Position numbers and translations under genes: made by a program. This document shows positions 7,361 through 16,098 of a stretch of DNA of 64,000 nt, piece by piece (position 1 is the stretch's first letter; each line of letters begins with the position of its first letter). The stretch comes from Paenochrobactrum gallinarii (lineage in GTDB: Bacteria > Pseudomonadota > Alphaproteobacteria > Rhizobiales > Rhizobiaceae): NCBI RefSeq assembly GCF_014205685.1, contig NZ_JACIIU010000010.1:38454-102453 (forward strand), in the 5' to 3' direction. Below the pieces are notes generated by a model. The model saw only the letters and a list, made by a program, of their open reading frames with translations, did not search any database and was not told the origin of the DNA.

Positions 7361-8366
7361 ATGTTCCATAGCCACTCTGGCTTAAATCATGGGCATGTTT
7401 GGCAATTTCTTCGCGTTCACAATCATAAACCGTGAGCGCGATTTGCGTTTTATGGGTAACCAGAGCTGCAATATCTGCTGCCCATGTCGGTCCGCATTCC
7501 AGCACGACAAGATCATAAACCGTTTCCAGCGCCCCAATAATCAGGCTTAAATCTTTTTCATTCTTCATGGCCTGCGACGGATCGGTCGAGCCAAGCGGCA
7601 TCACATGGGCATCAGAATAATGATCTGCATGGATTGCATCGGCAAAGCGCACACGCCCAACTAAAAGATCGGTTACCCCTGCCTCATAATGACCATCCAG
7701 CATGGTGGCGCTGACAGCACCCGTGCCGGTCATATCAACGAGAATAACGCGGGAACCACGATCGGCAAGTTCACGCACCAGCTCAAGCGTCACAACCGCG
7801 CCATTATCGCCCTCAGGAGAGATCGCCAATATCCGGCTTATTTCCAAATGATGTAATGCGCGTGCAAAAACATTGACCACATAGTGATTTTCATTTTTTT
7901 CCAAGGCTGGCTGTAGATCAGACATTGTCTGGACTGGCTCGGGGTCTGATTGTTCTTCACGCATTAAACTATCTTCATCATGCTTTGCCACAACAGGTGT
8001 ATCTGGCATTATCTCATGCGGCTCATCTTCAACCACATTTTTCTGCTCAACAAAAGGTGCAATCAGTGCGCGCCCGCTCATCAGCTCAGACAAAATCACC
8101 ATGCTGGAAATTAATAAAACGCCGCTGACACAACAGGCACTGATAATCTTAAATGATAAAATAGCATGAGATATCCCGCTTTTACGGCTCGCGATGATCA
8201 AAGCATCAGGATAAATCCAATAGCAGACAACCCAGGCTATCAGCCCCATCAAGACTGCGCCACCAATAATAAGATATGAATTGCGCCAGATGCTTTTAAA
8301 AAGAACAGTGCTGTCTACATCAGCTTCTTTAAATGAAAAGCTTCTTTTCGTGTCCTTACCGGACAT
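7314..8366 (-). CDS. Exopolysaccharide tyrosine-kinase-like membrane protein with degenerate P-loop
   Basis: A 350-residue protein: two membrane helices (about 32-53 and 69-93), an acidic low-complexity linker (about 105-160), then a cytoplasmic CpsD/Wzc-like fold (about 175-350). The order resembles a shortened BY-kinase/chain-length regulator. A Walker A' strand VILVDMT (207-213) and a Walker B-like VYDLVVLECGP (283-292) are visible. The Walker A position reads SPEGDNGAVVT (183-193) and lacks the invariant GKS/T lysine, and there is no C-terminal tyrosine cluster, so ATP use is doubtful. It faces away from a Wza-like gene 282 bases off, suggesting a role in polysaccharide export or its control. 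The 3' end overlaps the DUF2842 gene. Confidence 0.7.
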   Translation of the reverse strand: MSGKDTKRSFSFKEADVDSTVLFKSIWRNSYLIIGGAVLMGLIAWVVCYWIYPDALIIASRKSGISHAILSFKIISACCVSGVLLISSMVILSELMSGRALIAPFVEQKNVVEDEPHEIMPDTPVVAKHDEDSLMREEQSDPEPVQTMSDLQPALEKNENHYVVNVFARALHHLEISRILAISPEGDNGAVVTLELVRELADRGSRVILVDMTGTGAVSATMLDGHYEAGVTDLLVGRVRFADAIHADHYSDAHVMPLGSTDPSQAMKNEKDLSLIIGALETVYDLVVLECGPTWAADIAALVTHKTQIALTVYDCEREEIAKHAHDLSQSGYGTFIHLRVSEAAAPSTR

Positions 8367-8648
8367 CCATGAACTCCACCAACATTACGCCCCTGCCATT
8401 GCAAGTTTGACCGTAACTTAACTTCATCACTTAAGCATTAATATTGATCACCTGCTCTGCAACATTTGTGGCATTTTTTGTGAATGGATTGATTTACCAG
8501 ATAAATTGCAAGCGGCTCGCACATTCTTTACGCTGTATTAACCTTAATCATTCGATAAAGATCAGGTAAATTCATTATAAGCAATCGGGAATCGGTGTAA
8601 CAAGCTGAGTTAATTAATAGACGGCTTGATACACCCTAAGGGTCAGTG
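8367..8648. other. Intergenic region between two divergent polysaccharide genes
   Basis: 282 A/T-rich bases that must hold both promoters. TTAA repeats occur near 8418 and 8431, but their spacing (9) does not fit a CtrA site. No hairpin or RNA recognised. Confidence 0.4.
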
Positions 8649-9239
8649 ATGTTTGGTCAGTTAAAATCAAATGCAGGCAAAGCAAAATGGGCATTTCTTG
8701 CCATGAGTGCTGTTTGCCTTTCACTGAGCGGCTGCTCCGGCTATCGCCCTGCCCCTGATAGTTTCTTCAAGGTTTTAAATCAGCCTTACACATTGGATGC
8801 GGGTGATCGTGTACGGGTTACTGTTTTCGAACAGACAGACCTTACCAACACATATAGCATTGATCCGGCAGGCTTTCTCTCGTTCCCGCTTGTCGGCAAT
8901 ATTCCGGCCCGTGGTAAAACGGTTAAACAGCTGGAAACGGAAATCGCCAATCATCTGCGCAACGGCTATCTGCGCCAACCTAATGTCAGCGTTGAAATTG
9001 ACCGTTACCGCCCTGTTTTCATCATGGGTGAAGTGGGGGCTGCCGGTCAATATGCTTATGTGCCTGGCATGACTGCACAAAAAGCAATTGCAGCAGCTGG
9101 TGGCTTTACACCACGTGCCAATCAAAATGACATCGACATTACCCGTCAGATCAAGCAGCAGATTATTACAGGACGTGTTGTTATTTCTTCGCCGATTATA
9201 CCGGGCGACACAATTTATGTGCGCGAAAGATTGTTCTGA
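8649..9239 (+). CDS. Wza/ExoF-like polysaccharide export lipoprotein
   Basis: A 196-residue outer-membrane polysaccharide export protein. The signal peptide ends in the lipobox LSGC with the lipidated cysteine at C29. The mature part has the Poly_export domain (PYTLDAGDRVRVTVFEQ, about 47-63) and one SLBB-type beta-grasp domain (about 117-190). It is much shorter than E. coli Wza and lacks the C-terminal helix that forms the outer-membrane barrel, as in ExoF-type short forms. ATG 8649 is preferred over the preceding GTG. It lies upstream of a WcaJ-like transferase in the same direction, but a terminator-like hairpin sits between. Confidence 0.88.
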   Translation: MFGQLKSNAGKAKWAFLAMSAVCLSLSGCSGYRPAPDSFFKVLNQPYTLDAGDRVRVTVFEQTDLTNTYSIDPAGFLSFPLVGNIPARGKTVKQLETEIANHLRNGYLRQPNVSVEIDRYRPVFIMGEVGAAGQYAYVPGMTAQKAIAAAGGFTPRANQNDIDITRQIKQQIITGRVVISSPIIPGDTIYVRERLF

Positions 9240-9297
9240 TAGAAACCCACACTTACCAGTTCAGGCTTGAATTTTCTCTATCCTCTTAATTTTAATA

Positions 9298-9327
9298 AAA
9301 AATCCTCAGTTTTTTACAAGGATTTTT
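9298..9327 (+). terminator. Terminator between the export lipoprotein and the sugar transferase
   Basis: AAAAATCCT (9298-9306) pairs with AGGATTTTT (9319-9327) around a 12-base loop; the T run follows on the plus strand. The stem has few GC pairs, so read-through is likely. Confidence 0.6.
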
Positions 9328-9387
9328 GCCGCACAACATGGTAAAGCATTGGCATTGATCCATCTTTTCTGACGTGAGGCTTTCTCA

Positions 9388-10884
9388 GTGGGCGACGATA
9401 CAAAAAGCCAGAACACAAACTCCGAGCCTGTTGCGCTTAATCCAATGGCTGCACAGGTTGCTGAGCAATATAAAAACAACACCTATTCTCCGGTGATGTT
9501 TTGTGGCCTTGTTCGTATTGCTGAGTTTACCGCAGTTACTTTAGCGGGGATCGGCTGTTTTCTTTTTTATGTCGGATTCAACTCAAAAGTTTGGCTTTAT
9601 TATCCGTTTGTGAGCCTATTTGGGGCGGCGCTCTATCTGATCTTCATGGAAATCAATGATGGTTTTCAGCTCTCAGCTTTGCGATCCCCGCTGAAACAGA
9701 TCAGCCGGATTCTCATTGCATGGGTTTCCGCTTTCACGGTGCTGACAGCAGCTGCTTTCTTACTAAAAGTGTCGGCTGATTTTTCGCGTTTCTGGTTTTT
9801 ACTATGGTTTGTGTCCGGCTTCTGCCTGCTCATTATCATGCGCACTCTGACGGCCTACAAAATCCGCTCATGGGTTCGTGATGGCACTATGGAACGTCGA
9901 GCCGTGATTGTTGGCGGCGGAGCCAATGCGGAAACACTTATTCGCTCGCTTGAAGCGCAACCGGAAAATGATATTCGCATTTGCGGAATTTTTGATGATC
10001 GTGACAATCGTCGCTCGCCACCCATTGTTGCGGGCTATCCAAAACTTGGCAACATTTCCGAGCTGGTGGAATTTGCCCGCATCGCGCATATTGATATGCT
10101 GATTGTCTCCATTCCGATCTCTGCGGAAGAACGTGTTCTGTCGCTTTTGAAAAAACTATGGGTGTTGCCGGTCGATATTCGCCTTTCAGCGCATAATAGC
10201 CACTTGCGTTTTCGTCCGCGCGCTTATTCCTATATCGGCAATCTGCCCATGCTGGATGTGTTCGACAAGCCAATTACCGACTGGGATTCGGTTGCAAAAC
10301 GTATCTTTGACATCATCTTCAGCCTTATCGGTATTATTGTTTTTTCCCCCATTATGTTGCTCACCGCGATTGCAATTAAGCTCGACAGCCGTGGGCCGGT
10401 ATTTTTCAAACAAAAACGCCATGGCTTTAATAATGAAGTGATTGAAGTGCTGAAATTCCGCTCCATGTATCACGAGCAGAGCGATTTCACTGCGAAAGTC
10501 ACTGTCAGTCGTAATGACCCGCGTGTCACCCGTGTCGGGCGTTTTATCCGTAAAGCGTCTATTGATGAGCTGCCGCAGTTTTTCAATGCGCTGATGGGCT
10601 CTCTCTCGCTTGTCGGCCCTCGCCCTCATGCGGTTTCAGCGGTCTCTCACAACCTGCTTTATAATGAAGTGGTGGATGGCTATTTTGCCCGTCACCGTGT
10701 GAAACCCGGCGTCACCGGCTGGGCACAGATTAATGGCTGGCGTGGTGAGATTGATAATGCGGAAAAAATCCGTATGCGCACCGAGTTCGATCTTTATTAT
10801 ATCGAAAACTGGTCACTATGGTTTGACTTGAAAATTTTATTCCTCACGCCAATCCGGTTACTCAACACTGAAAACGCCTATTAA
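9388..10884 (+). CDS. Undecaprenyl-phosphate sugar phosphotransferase (WcaJ/ExoY type)
   Basis: A 498-residue polyprenol-phosphate hexose-1-phosphate transferase that starts repeat-unit synthesis by loading the first sugar (glucose or galactose phosphate) on undecaprenyl phosphate at the inner membrane. Four to five N-terminal helices (about 35-160) are followed by a CoA-binding-like Rossmann region (VIVGGGANAETLI, about 173-185), another hydrophobic segment, and the catalytic bacterial sugar transferase domain (KRIFDIIFSL about 307, then VLKFRSM, SIDELPQFFNALMG, SLVGPRPHA). Start is GTG 9388 with GAGG upstream. It is an orphan initiator here: the glycosyltransferases and flippase are not in the window. 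Sugar identity cannot be read from sequence. Confidence 0.9.
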   Translation: MGDDTKSQNTNSEPVALNPMAAQVAEQYKNNTYSPVMFCGLVRIAEFTAVTLAGIGCFLFYVGFNSKVWLYYPFVSLFGAALYLIFMEINDGFQLSALRSPLKQISRILIAWVSAFTVLTAAAFLLKVSADFSRFWFLLWFVSGFCLLIIMRTLTAYKIRSWVRDGTMERRAVIVGGGANAETLIRSLEAQPENDIRICGIFDDRDNRRSPPIVAGYPKLGNISELVEFARIAHIDMLIVSIPISAEERVLSLLKKLWVLPVDIRLSAHNSHLRFRPRAYSYIGNLPMLDVFDKPITDWDSVAKRIFDIIFSLIGIIVFSPIMLLTAIAIKLDSRGPVFFKQKRHGFNNEVIEVLKFRSMYHEQSDFTAKVTVSRNDPRVTRVGRFIRKASIDELPQFFNALMGSLSLVGPRPHAVSAVSHNLLYNEVVDGYFARHRVKPGVTGWAQINGWRGEIDNAEKIRMRTEFDLYYIENWSLWFDLKILFLTPIRLLNTENAY

Positions 10885-10890
10885 CGTAAT

Positions 10891-10926
10891 AAAAAAGCGG
10901 CTTTGAGAAATCAAATCCGCTTTTTT
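10891..10926. terminator. Terminator with GAAA tetraloop
   Basis: AAAAAAGCGG (10891-10900) pairs with CCGCTTTTTT (10917-10926), and an inner TTTGA/TCAAA stem closes a GAAA loop. A and T runs on both sides allow it to serve both converging genes. Confidence 0.9.
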
Positions 10927-10949
10927 TTAAATCACTACAAGCTTAAATC

Positions 10950-11927
10950 TTAAGGGATCAGGATTGTACCACCCGTGGTTTTACGCCCTTCCAGATCCTC
11001 ATGCGCCTGACGTGCATCTTTAAGCGCATAGGTCTGGTTGATGTTAATTTTCACCACACCTTTGGCAACAACATCAAAGAGATCCTGTGCTGTTTGTTCC
11101 AGTTCTTCACGCTTGGCAATATAATGGAACAAAGTTGGGCGGGTCACAAAAAGTGAACCTTTTTGCGATAGTAATCCTAAATCAAATGGCGGAACAGAGC
11201 CGGATGACTGGCCGAAACTGACCAGCATACCGCGGAATTTAAGCACATCAAGCGAGCCCATATAGGTGTCTTTGCCAACGGAATCATAAACGACATCGAC
11301 GCCTGCGCCATTGGTGATCTCTTTAACGCGATCAACAAAGTTTTCGGTGTTGTAATTGATGACATGGTCAAAACCATGTGCACGCGCCAGATTGGCTTTT
11401 TCCTCCGAACCGGCAGTGCCGATCACGGTTGCGCCCAGATATTTTGCCCACTGGCCTGCAATCAAGCCGACACCGCCAGCAGCGGCATGAAACAGTATGG
11501 TTGTGCCAGCCTGAACCTTAAAAGTCTGGCGCAGCAAATATTGAGCGGTCATGCCTTTCAGCATCATACCGGCCGCTTGCTTCAGATCAACTTCATCAGG
11601 CACGATCACCAAACGATCAGCCGGCACAATGCGCTCATCTGCATAAGAGCCCGGAGAGCCGACATAGGCCACGCGGTCACCAATTTTCACATTGGTGACA
11701 CCCTCGCCAACCGCAACCACAATACCGGCACCTTCATTACCAGGGGTAAAAGGCAGTTTTTCAGCCTTATAAAGGCCGGTGCGGAAATAAACATCAATGA
11801 AGTTAACACCAACTGCCACATGACGAACCTTAGCCTCACCAGCTTCAGGCTCACCAATTTCAACTGACTGGTATTTAAGTTCTTCTGCGCCGCCCGTTTG
11901 CGATACTCTGATTGCGTTGATCGTCAT
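10950..11927 (-). CDS. NADPH:quinone oxidoreductase (zinc-free MDR family)
   Basis: A 325-residue medium-chain reductase of the QOR type, which reduces quinones with NADPH in the cytosol. The N-terminal GroES-like domain has TPGNEGAGIVVAVGEGV (about 81-97); the dinucleotide fold has AAAGGVGLIAGQWAKYLG (about 148-165). The structural and catalytic zinc cysteines of alcohol dehydrogenases are absent. Its ATG overlaps the stop of the upstream pcs gene (ATGA), so the two are translationally coupled. The functional link between them is not evident. Confidence 0.92.
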   Translation of the reverse strand: MTINAIRVSQTGGAEELKYQSVEIGEPEAGEAKVRHVAVGVNFIDVYFRTGLYKAEKLPFTPGNEGAGIVVAVGEGVTNVKIGDRVAYVGSPGSYADERIVPADRLVIVPDEVDLKQAAGMMLKGMTAQYLLRQTFKVQAGTTILFHAAAGGVGLIAGQWAKYLGATVIGTAGSEEKANLARAHGFDHVINYNTENFVDRVKEITNGAGVDVVYDSVGKDTYMGSLDVLKFRGMLVSFGQSSGSVPPFDLGLLSQKGSLFVTRPTLFHYIAKREELEQTAQDLFDVVAKGVVKININQTYALKDARQAHEDLEGRKTTGGTILIP

Positions 11928-12751
11928 ATGCTACCCTTCACATTTTCACCTGAACTACCAAGCTTTGGAAAAAACTGCATAACCGCACCGATACAATACA
12001 TGTAGATACCGGCAACCGAGATTGCCACGCGCAGCCATAACGGCGCATCAAGCGAGTAATAAAGCGCTGTAACACCAAGCACACACCATAACAGGAAAAT
12101 GCTTAAGTTGAGCATACGCAGACGTACGACCCGCACCGGATGCAGGAAGTAAATCGGCATGAATGAGAGAATGGCCGAGAACACAACAATGCTGAAGGCG
12201 ACCCATTCGCCCGGACGCACGATAAATAAGGTGAAAACAACCATGTTCCAGACAACCGGAAAACCTTTGAAGAAGTTTTCACGTGTTTTCATTCCTGTAT
12301 CGGCATAATAAATGGCACTGGAGACCACAATAATCGCGCCCGAGATGAAAGACAGATTTTGCCCCATGAAACCGCTTTGATAAAGCGCGAAGGCGGGAAT
12401 CAAAACATAGGTCACATAATCGATAATATTATCGAGCAACTCGCCTGACCAGTTTGGCAACACATATTTGACTTCCAGCTTGCGGGCAATCGGCCCGTCA
12501 ATACCGTCAACAAAGAGTGCGAGCCCCAACCACCAGAACATCGCTGTCCAGCGGCCATCACTGGCAGCAACAATGGACAAAAATGCCAGAAACGAGCCGG
12601 ATGCTGTGAGTAAGTGAACCGAAAAAGCCTTGGCCTGAGGTGCCGTCACTTTTTTGGCTTTAATCTTGTCTGCGATTTTGCTTTTCACGCTTCTTAACCG
12701 TTTCTGTCTCGATCTTTTCGTATGGGCTGCATTATCAGCACGATTTAACAT
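11924..12751 (-). CDS. pcs: Phosphatidylcholine synthase
   Basis: Condenses CDP-diacylglycerol with choline to phosphatidylcholine in the inner membrane, a pathway typical of host-associated alphaproteobacteria. The 275-residue protein has about eight hydrophobic helices and the modified CDP-alcohol phosphotransferase motif: DGIDGPIARKL (about 82-92), then GELLDNIIDY with the catalytic aspartates. The spacing between AR and G is longer than in PgsA, which is the hallmark of Pcs. The first 30 residues are Lys/Arg-rich. Its last bases overlap the oxidoreductase start. It would use choline taken up from outside. Confidence 0.93.
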   Translation of the reverse strand: MLNRADNAAHTKRSRQKRLRSVKSKIADKIKAKKVTAPQAKAFSVHLLTASGSFLAFLSIVAASDGRWTAMFWWLGLALFVDGIDGPIARKLEVKYVLPNWSGELLDNIIDYVTYVLIPAFALYQSGFMGQNLSFISGAIIVVSSAIYYADTGMKTRENFFKGFPVVWNMVVFTLFIVRPGEWVAFSIVVFSAILSFMPIYFLHPVRVVRLRMLNLSIFLLWCVLGVTALYYSLDAPLWLRVAISVAGIYMYCIGAVMQFFPKLGSSGENVKGSI

Positions 12752-12920
12752 GGGTTTCTACCAGCCTTTAGCAATAGCATGCAAACCACAAAATAAAACC
12801 GGCCATTAAATGCACGTTTTCTGCGATTAGCCTTTACACTGTAAAATGCTATAAAAGCCAGCAAGACTTATATTATGTTGAGGAATCAACAAGACGTCTC
12901 GTGTGTTGAGGATAAGTTCA

Positions 12921-14129
12921 ATGAAACATGGCCAGACTAGAGATATTATAATCAATGGTGGCGGACCTGCCGGTATGATGGCAGCGCTGGCGTTAACGGG
13001 GCGCGGCTATCATGTCACGCTGATCGGCCCTAAATCGGACAAAGATGACCGCCGCACCACTGCTTTGATGAATCCGGCCATTCAGTTTCTGGAAAGTATC
13101 AATGTATGGGACGCTATCCGGCCGAAAGCCGCTGCCTTATCTTCCATGCGGATTATTGATGGCACCAAGCGCCTCATCCGCAGCCCGACCGTGACATTCA
13201 GAGCATCTGAACTTGGTGAAGAAACATTCGGTTTCAATATTCCCAACGCGCATTTGAACGAAAAGCTTAGTGAAGCTGTCATTGCCGATCAACGTATTGA
13301 GCGCATCCATGCGCATGCCGGGAGTTTTATCTCCAATACTGATAATGTCGAACTGACTTTATCGGATGGTCAGCTTTTCAATACACGGCTTTTGATTGCT
13401 GCTGACGGGCGCAATTCAGGTGCCAGAGATGCAGCCGGTATCCGCACACATCGTTGGGCATATCCGCAAACGGCTGTTGTTTTATGCTTTAGCCATGAGC
13501 GCCCACATGAAAATATTTCCACTGAGTTTCACACTGAAACCGGCCCATTTACGCAAGTTCCCTTACAGGGCAACCGTTCAAGTTTAGTCTGGGTGGTGGA
13601 TCCGGCACAGGCTTCCGCGCTTTTAACTATGAGTGCAGAACAACTTAGCCGTGAAGTTGAAAACCGTATGCAGCATATGCTGGGCGCTGTGAGTGTTGAA
13701 ACTGTGCCGCAAGGCTGGCCTCTTTCAGGGCTGGTGCCGCATGTTTTTGCAGCCAAACGCACAATCCTGATCGGTGAAGCAGCCCATGTGTTTCCGCCGA
13801 TCGGTGCGCAAGGGCTTAATCTGGGCACCCGCGATATTGAAACTATTCTGACTGCGTTAAAAGCCGATATCAGCGATCCGGGTAGTGATCGTGTTATTCG
13901 TCAATATGACCGCCTGCGCCGCCCTGATATTCTGGCACGAACCGGCTCGGTCGATGCGCTGAATCGTTCATTACTATCACCGATGCTGCCAGCGCAGATC
14001 GCACGCAATCTAGGCCTTGAAATGTTACGTAATTTCATGCCGTTACGTTCATTCTTTATGCGTGAAGGTTTGCGCCCGGGCAGCGGTTTCAACAAAATGC
14101 TGCCTGCATTTTCAAAGCGCAAAGCTTGA
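12921..14129 (+). CDS. UbiH/UbiF/VisC-family FAD-dependent hydroxylase
   Basis: Flavoprotein monooxygenase of ubiquinone synthesis, adding a ring hydroxyl group to a polyprenyl phenol. The 402-residue product has the FAD loop IIINGGGPAGMMAAL (about 9-23), a central DGRNSGARDAAGI, and the second FAD motif IGEAAHVFPPIGAQGLNLG (about 287-305; family form GDAAH, here GEAAH). I place the start at ATG 12921, with GAGG nine bases before it; the in-frame GTG at 12903 adds six residues. It stands alone between divergent pcs and convergent helicase. Which ring position it oxidises (C4, C5 or C6) cannot be told. Confidence 0.88.
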   Translation: MKHGQTRDIIINGGGPAGMMAALALTGRGYHVTLIGPKSDKDDRRTTALMNPAIQFLESINVWDAIRPKAAALSSMRIIDGTKRLIRSPTVTFRASELGEETFGFNIPNAHLNEKLSEAVIADQRIERIHAHAGSFISNTDNVELTLSDGQLFNTRLLIAADGRNSGARDAAGIRTHRWAYPQTAVVLCFSHERPHENISTEFHTETGPFTQVPLQGNRSSLVWVVDPAQASALLTMSAEQLSREVENRMQHMLGAVSVETVPQGWPLSGLVPHVFAAKRTILIGEAAHVFPPIGAQGLNLGTRDIETILTALKADISDPGSDRVIRQYDRLRRPDILARTGSVDALNRSLLSPMLPAQIARNLGLEMLRNFMPLRSFFMREGLRPGSGFNKMLPAFSKRKA

Positions 14130-14148
14130 GCTTTAAAAACTGAACAAA

Positions 14149-14178
14149 AATAAAGCCGGTCAATCGACCGGCTTTATT
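14149..14178. terminator. Bidirectional terminator
   Basis: A perfect 13-base stem (14149-14161 with 14166-14178) with loop AATC and a following T run. It lies between the converging hydroxylase and helicase genes. Confidence 0.92.
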
Positions 14179-14197
14179 GTTTTTATTCCTGCAATGA

Positions 14198-15817
14198 TCA
14201 GCTGGACTGACTATTGCCGATATTAATTTCAATCAGCATGAAAGCCGGAATATCATTACCGAAACCAATCGGTGAAGGGCCGTCATCATGATCACGGCGA
14301 TGATTGTTGCGGCGGTTCTGCTGATCATTCTGACCGCGCAAACGGCGTTCTTCATTCGCAGCGCGGATTTGCTCGCGACGGCTGCCTGCATCAGCAGGTG
14401 CAACATTTTTGTGCTGGCCAACAAAAATCGGCACATCATCAATAATAGGCTGTGCGGCTTTGCTCAGATCCTGCGGCATTTCTTCGCTTACACGCGGCTC
14501 TTTTTCAGCTACGCGCACATCTTTATCCGCTTTATCTGAATGTTGTGCTTTTTGCGGCTTGCCACGTTGATTACGGCCACGACGATTATTGCTGTTGTCT
14601 TCAGTTTCTTCAACGGCAGGCAATGTCGAAAGATCACCGTCAAGCCATTCAATCTTTTCATTGATCATAGCTTCGATCGCAGCCAATGGCTTGGTATCAG
14701 CCTGTGTCACGACTGTGAAAGCTTTACCAGAGCGCCCTGCACGACCAGTACGGCCAATACGGTGTACATAATCTTCCGCATGAATAGGCACATCAAAATT
14801 GAACACATGGCTGACATCAGGAATATCAAGACCACGCGCAGCCACATCAGAGGCTACCAAAAGCTTCAAACGGCCTTCTTTGAAATTGCTCAGCATAGTC
14901 ATGCGCGAGCGCTGGTCCATGTCGCCATGCAATGCACCGGCTTCAAAACCGTGTTTTACAAGCGAGCGGAACAGTTCCGACACATCTTTTTTGCGATTGC
15001 AGAAGATGATCGCATTTTTCAGTTCAGCTTCTTCCGCATTGATAATATCGCGCAGAGCCGCGCGCTTATCCCAAGGTTTCTTACCGGACTTGATCAGACG
15101 CTGTGTCACCGTTTTAGCAGTTGAAGAGGCCTTGGCCGTTTCAATGCGTACTGGTGAATGCAAAAACTGCTCGGTCAGTTTGGTAATTTCCGGCGGCATA
15201 GTGGCCGAGAAAAACAAGGTCTGACGGGTAAACGGAATGAGTTTGCAAATACGCTCAATGTCAGGGATGAAACCCATATCCAGCATACGGTCAGCCTCAT
15301 CAACGACGAGGATTTCCACGCCGGTGAGCAGCAGTTTACCGCGTTCAAAATGGTCAAGCATACGGCCGGGCGTTGCGATCAGGACATCCGCGCCCCGCTC
15401 AAGCTTACGCTCCTGCTCTTCAAATGAAACACCACCAATGAGCAAAGCCACATTGAGGCGGTGATTAATACCATATTTGGTGAAGTTTTCTTCCACCTGT
15501 GCAGCCAGTTCACGGGTTGGCTCAAGGATGAGCGTGCGCGGCATACGGGCACGGGCACGACCTTTTTCCAGCAAGGTCAGCATTGGTAAAACGAAAGAAG
15601 CGGTTTTACCTGTTCCTGTTTGGGCAATTCCCAAAACATCCTTGCGCTCAAGTGCTGGAGGAATTGTGCCGGCCTGAATAGGGGTTGGGGCTGTATAGCC
15701 TGCCGTTTCTACAGCTGAAAGCACTTTCGGGGAAAGTCCGAGTTCGGCGAATGTTGTCAATGGAGGCTTAGCTCTCTTAGCTTGGGTTTTAGTGATCATA
15801 TCATTCTGATGCAGCAT
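14198..15817 (-). CDS. DEAD-box RNA helicase (RhlE-like)
   Basis: A 539-residue ATP-dependent RNA helicase. Both RecA-like domains are complete: Q motif (APTPIQAGTIPPAL), motif I AQTGTGKT, Ia PTRELA, II VDEADRMLD, III SAT, and VI HRIGRTGRAGR. The last 150 residues are a basic/Asn/Arg-rich disordered tail, typical of RhlE/CsdA relatives acting in ribosome assembly, RNA decay or cold response. ATG 15817 and ATG 15799 are both possible starts and neither has a clear Shine-Dalgarno. A 281-base upstream gap suggests a long leader, as often seen in cold-regulated helicases; that is inference. Confidence 0.93.
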   Translation of the reverse strand: MLHQNDMITKTQAKRAKPPLTTFAELGLSPKVLSAVETAGYTAPTPIQAGTIPPALERKDVLGIAQTGTGKTASFVLPMLTLLEKGRARARMPRTLILEPTRELAAQVEENFTKYGINHRLNVALLIGGVSFEEQERKLERGADVLIATPGRMLDHFERGKLLLTGVEILVVDEADRMLDMGFIPDIERICKLIPFTRQTLFFSATMPPEITKLTEQFLHSPVRIETAKASSTAKTVTQRLIKSGKKPWDKRAALRDIINAEEAELKNAIIFCNRKKDVSELFRSLVKHGFEAGALHGDMDQRSRMTMLSNFKEGRLKLLVASDVAARGLDIPDVSHVFNFDVPIHAEDYVHRIGRTGRAGRSGKAFTVVTQADTKPLAAIEAMINEKIEWLDGDLSTLPAVEETEDNSNNRRGRNQRGKPQKAQHSDKADKDVRVAEKEPRVSEEMPQDLSKAAQPIIDDVPIFVGQHKNVAPADAGSRREQIRAANEERRLRGQNDQQNRRNNHRRDHDDGPSPIGFGNDIPAFMLIEINIGNSQSS

Positions 15818-15962
15818 TATAAAATGCCAAGCATGACAGAAAGAATATACTTATAAATGATCAGACATTTATCTTTAGCTTTGCGATAAAAGGATGAGCT
15901 TCAAAAGTCAACAAAAATGGCATTTTTGTTAAGTTTTGACGGTTCAAAGCGATAAAAATGCT

Positions 15963-16061
15963 TCAATTAGAGAGCTCCGCAATCAAATCAGAGCAAAAGA
16001 AGACTTCATCACCAATCTTAGCGCATATAAAGGCACTGTTATTTACATCATATAGGCGCAT
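15963..16061 (-). CDS. Candidate 32-residue protein between nadK and the helicase gene
   Basis: An ATG at 16061 opens a 32-codon frame ending in TGA 15963-15965. The product starts MRLYDVNNSA and continues with alternating hydrophobic and acidic residues, including two cysteines, ending LIAELSN; it reads like a small folded or peptide-binding segment rather than noise. The ribosome site is weak (GAGTG). It lies on the same strand as nadK and the helicase gene, in the long gap between them. It may be a small protein, a leader peptide of the helicase gene, or chance. I do not recognise a family. Confidence 0.3.
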   Translation of the reverse strand: MRLYDVNNSAFICAKIGDEVFFCSDLIAELSN

Positions 16062-16098
16062 AACACACTCTAGATAAGAGGCTTTATAAGAGTATGTG

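Noticed and set aside
8418..8434. CtrA-type site (TTAA-N7-TTAA) before the polysaccharide genes
   Set aside because: The spacing is 9 bases, not 7, and the flanking bases do not fit.
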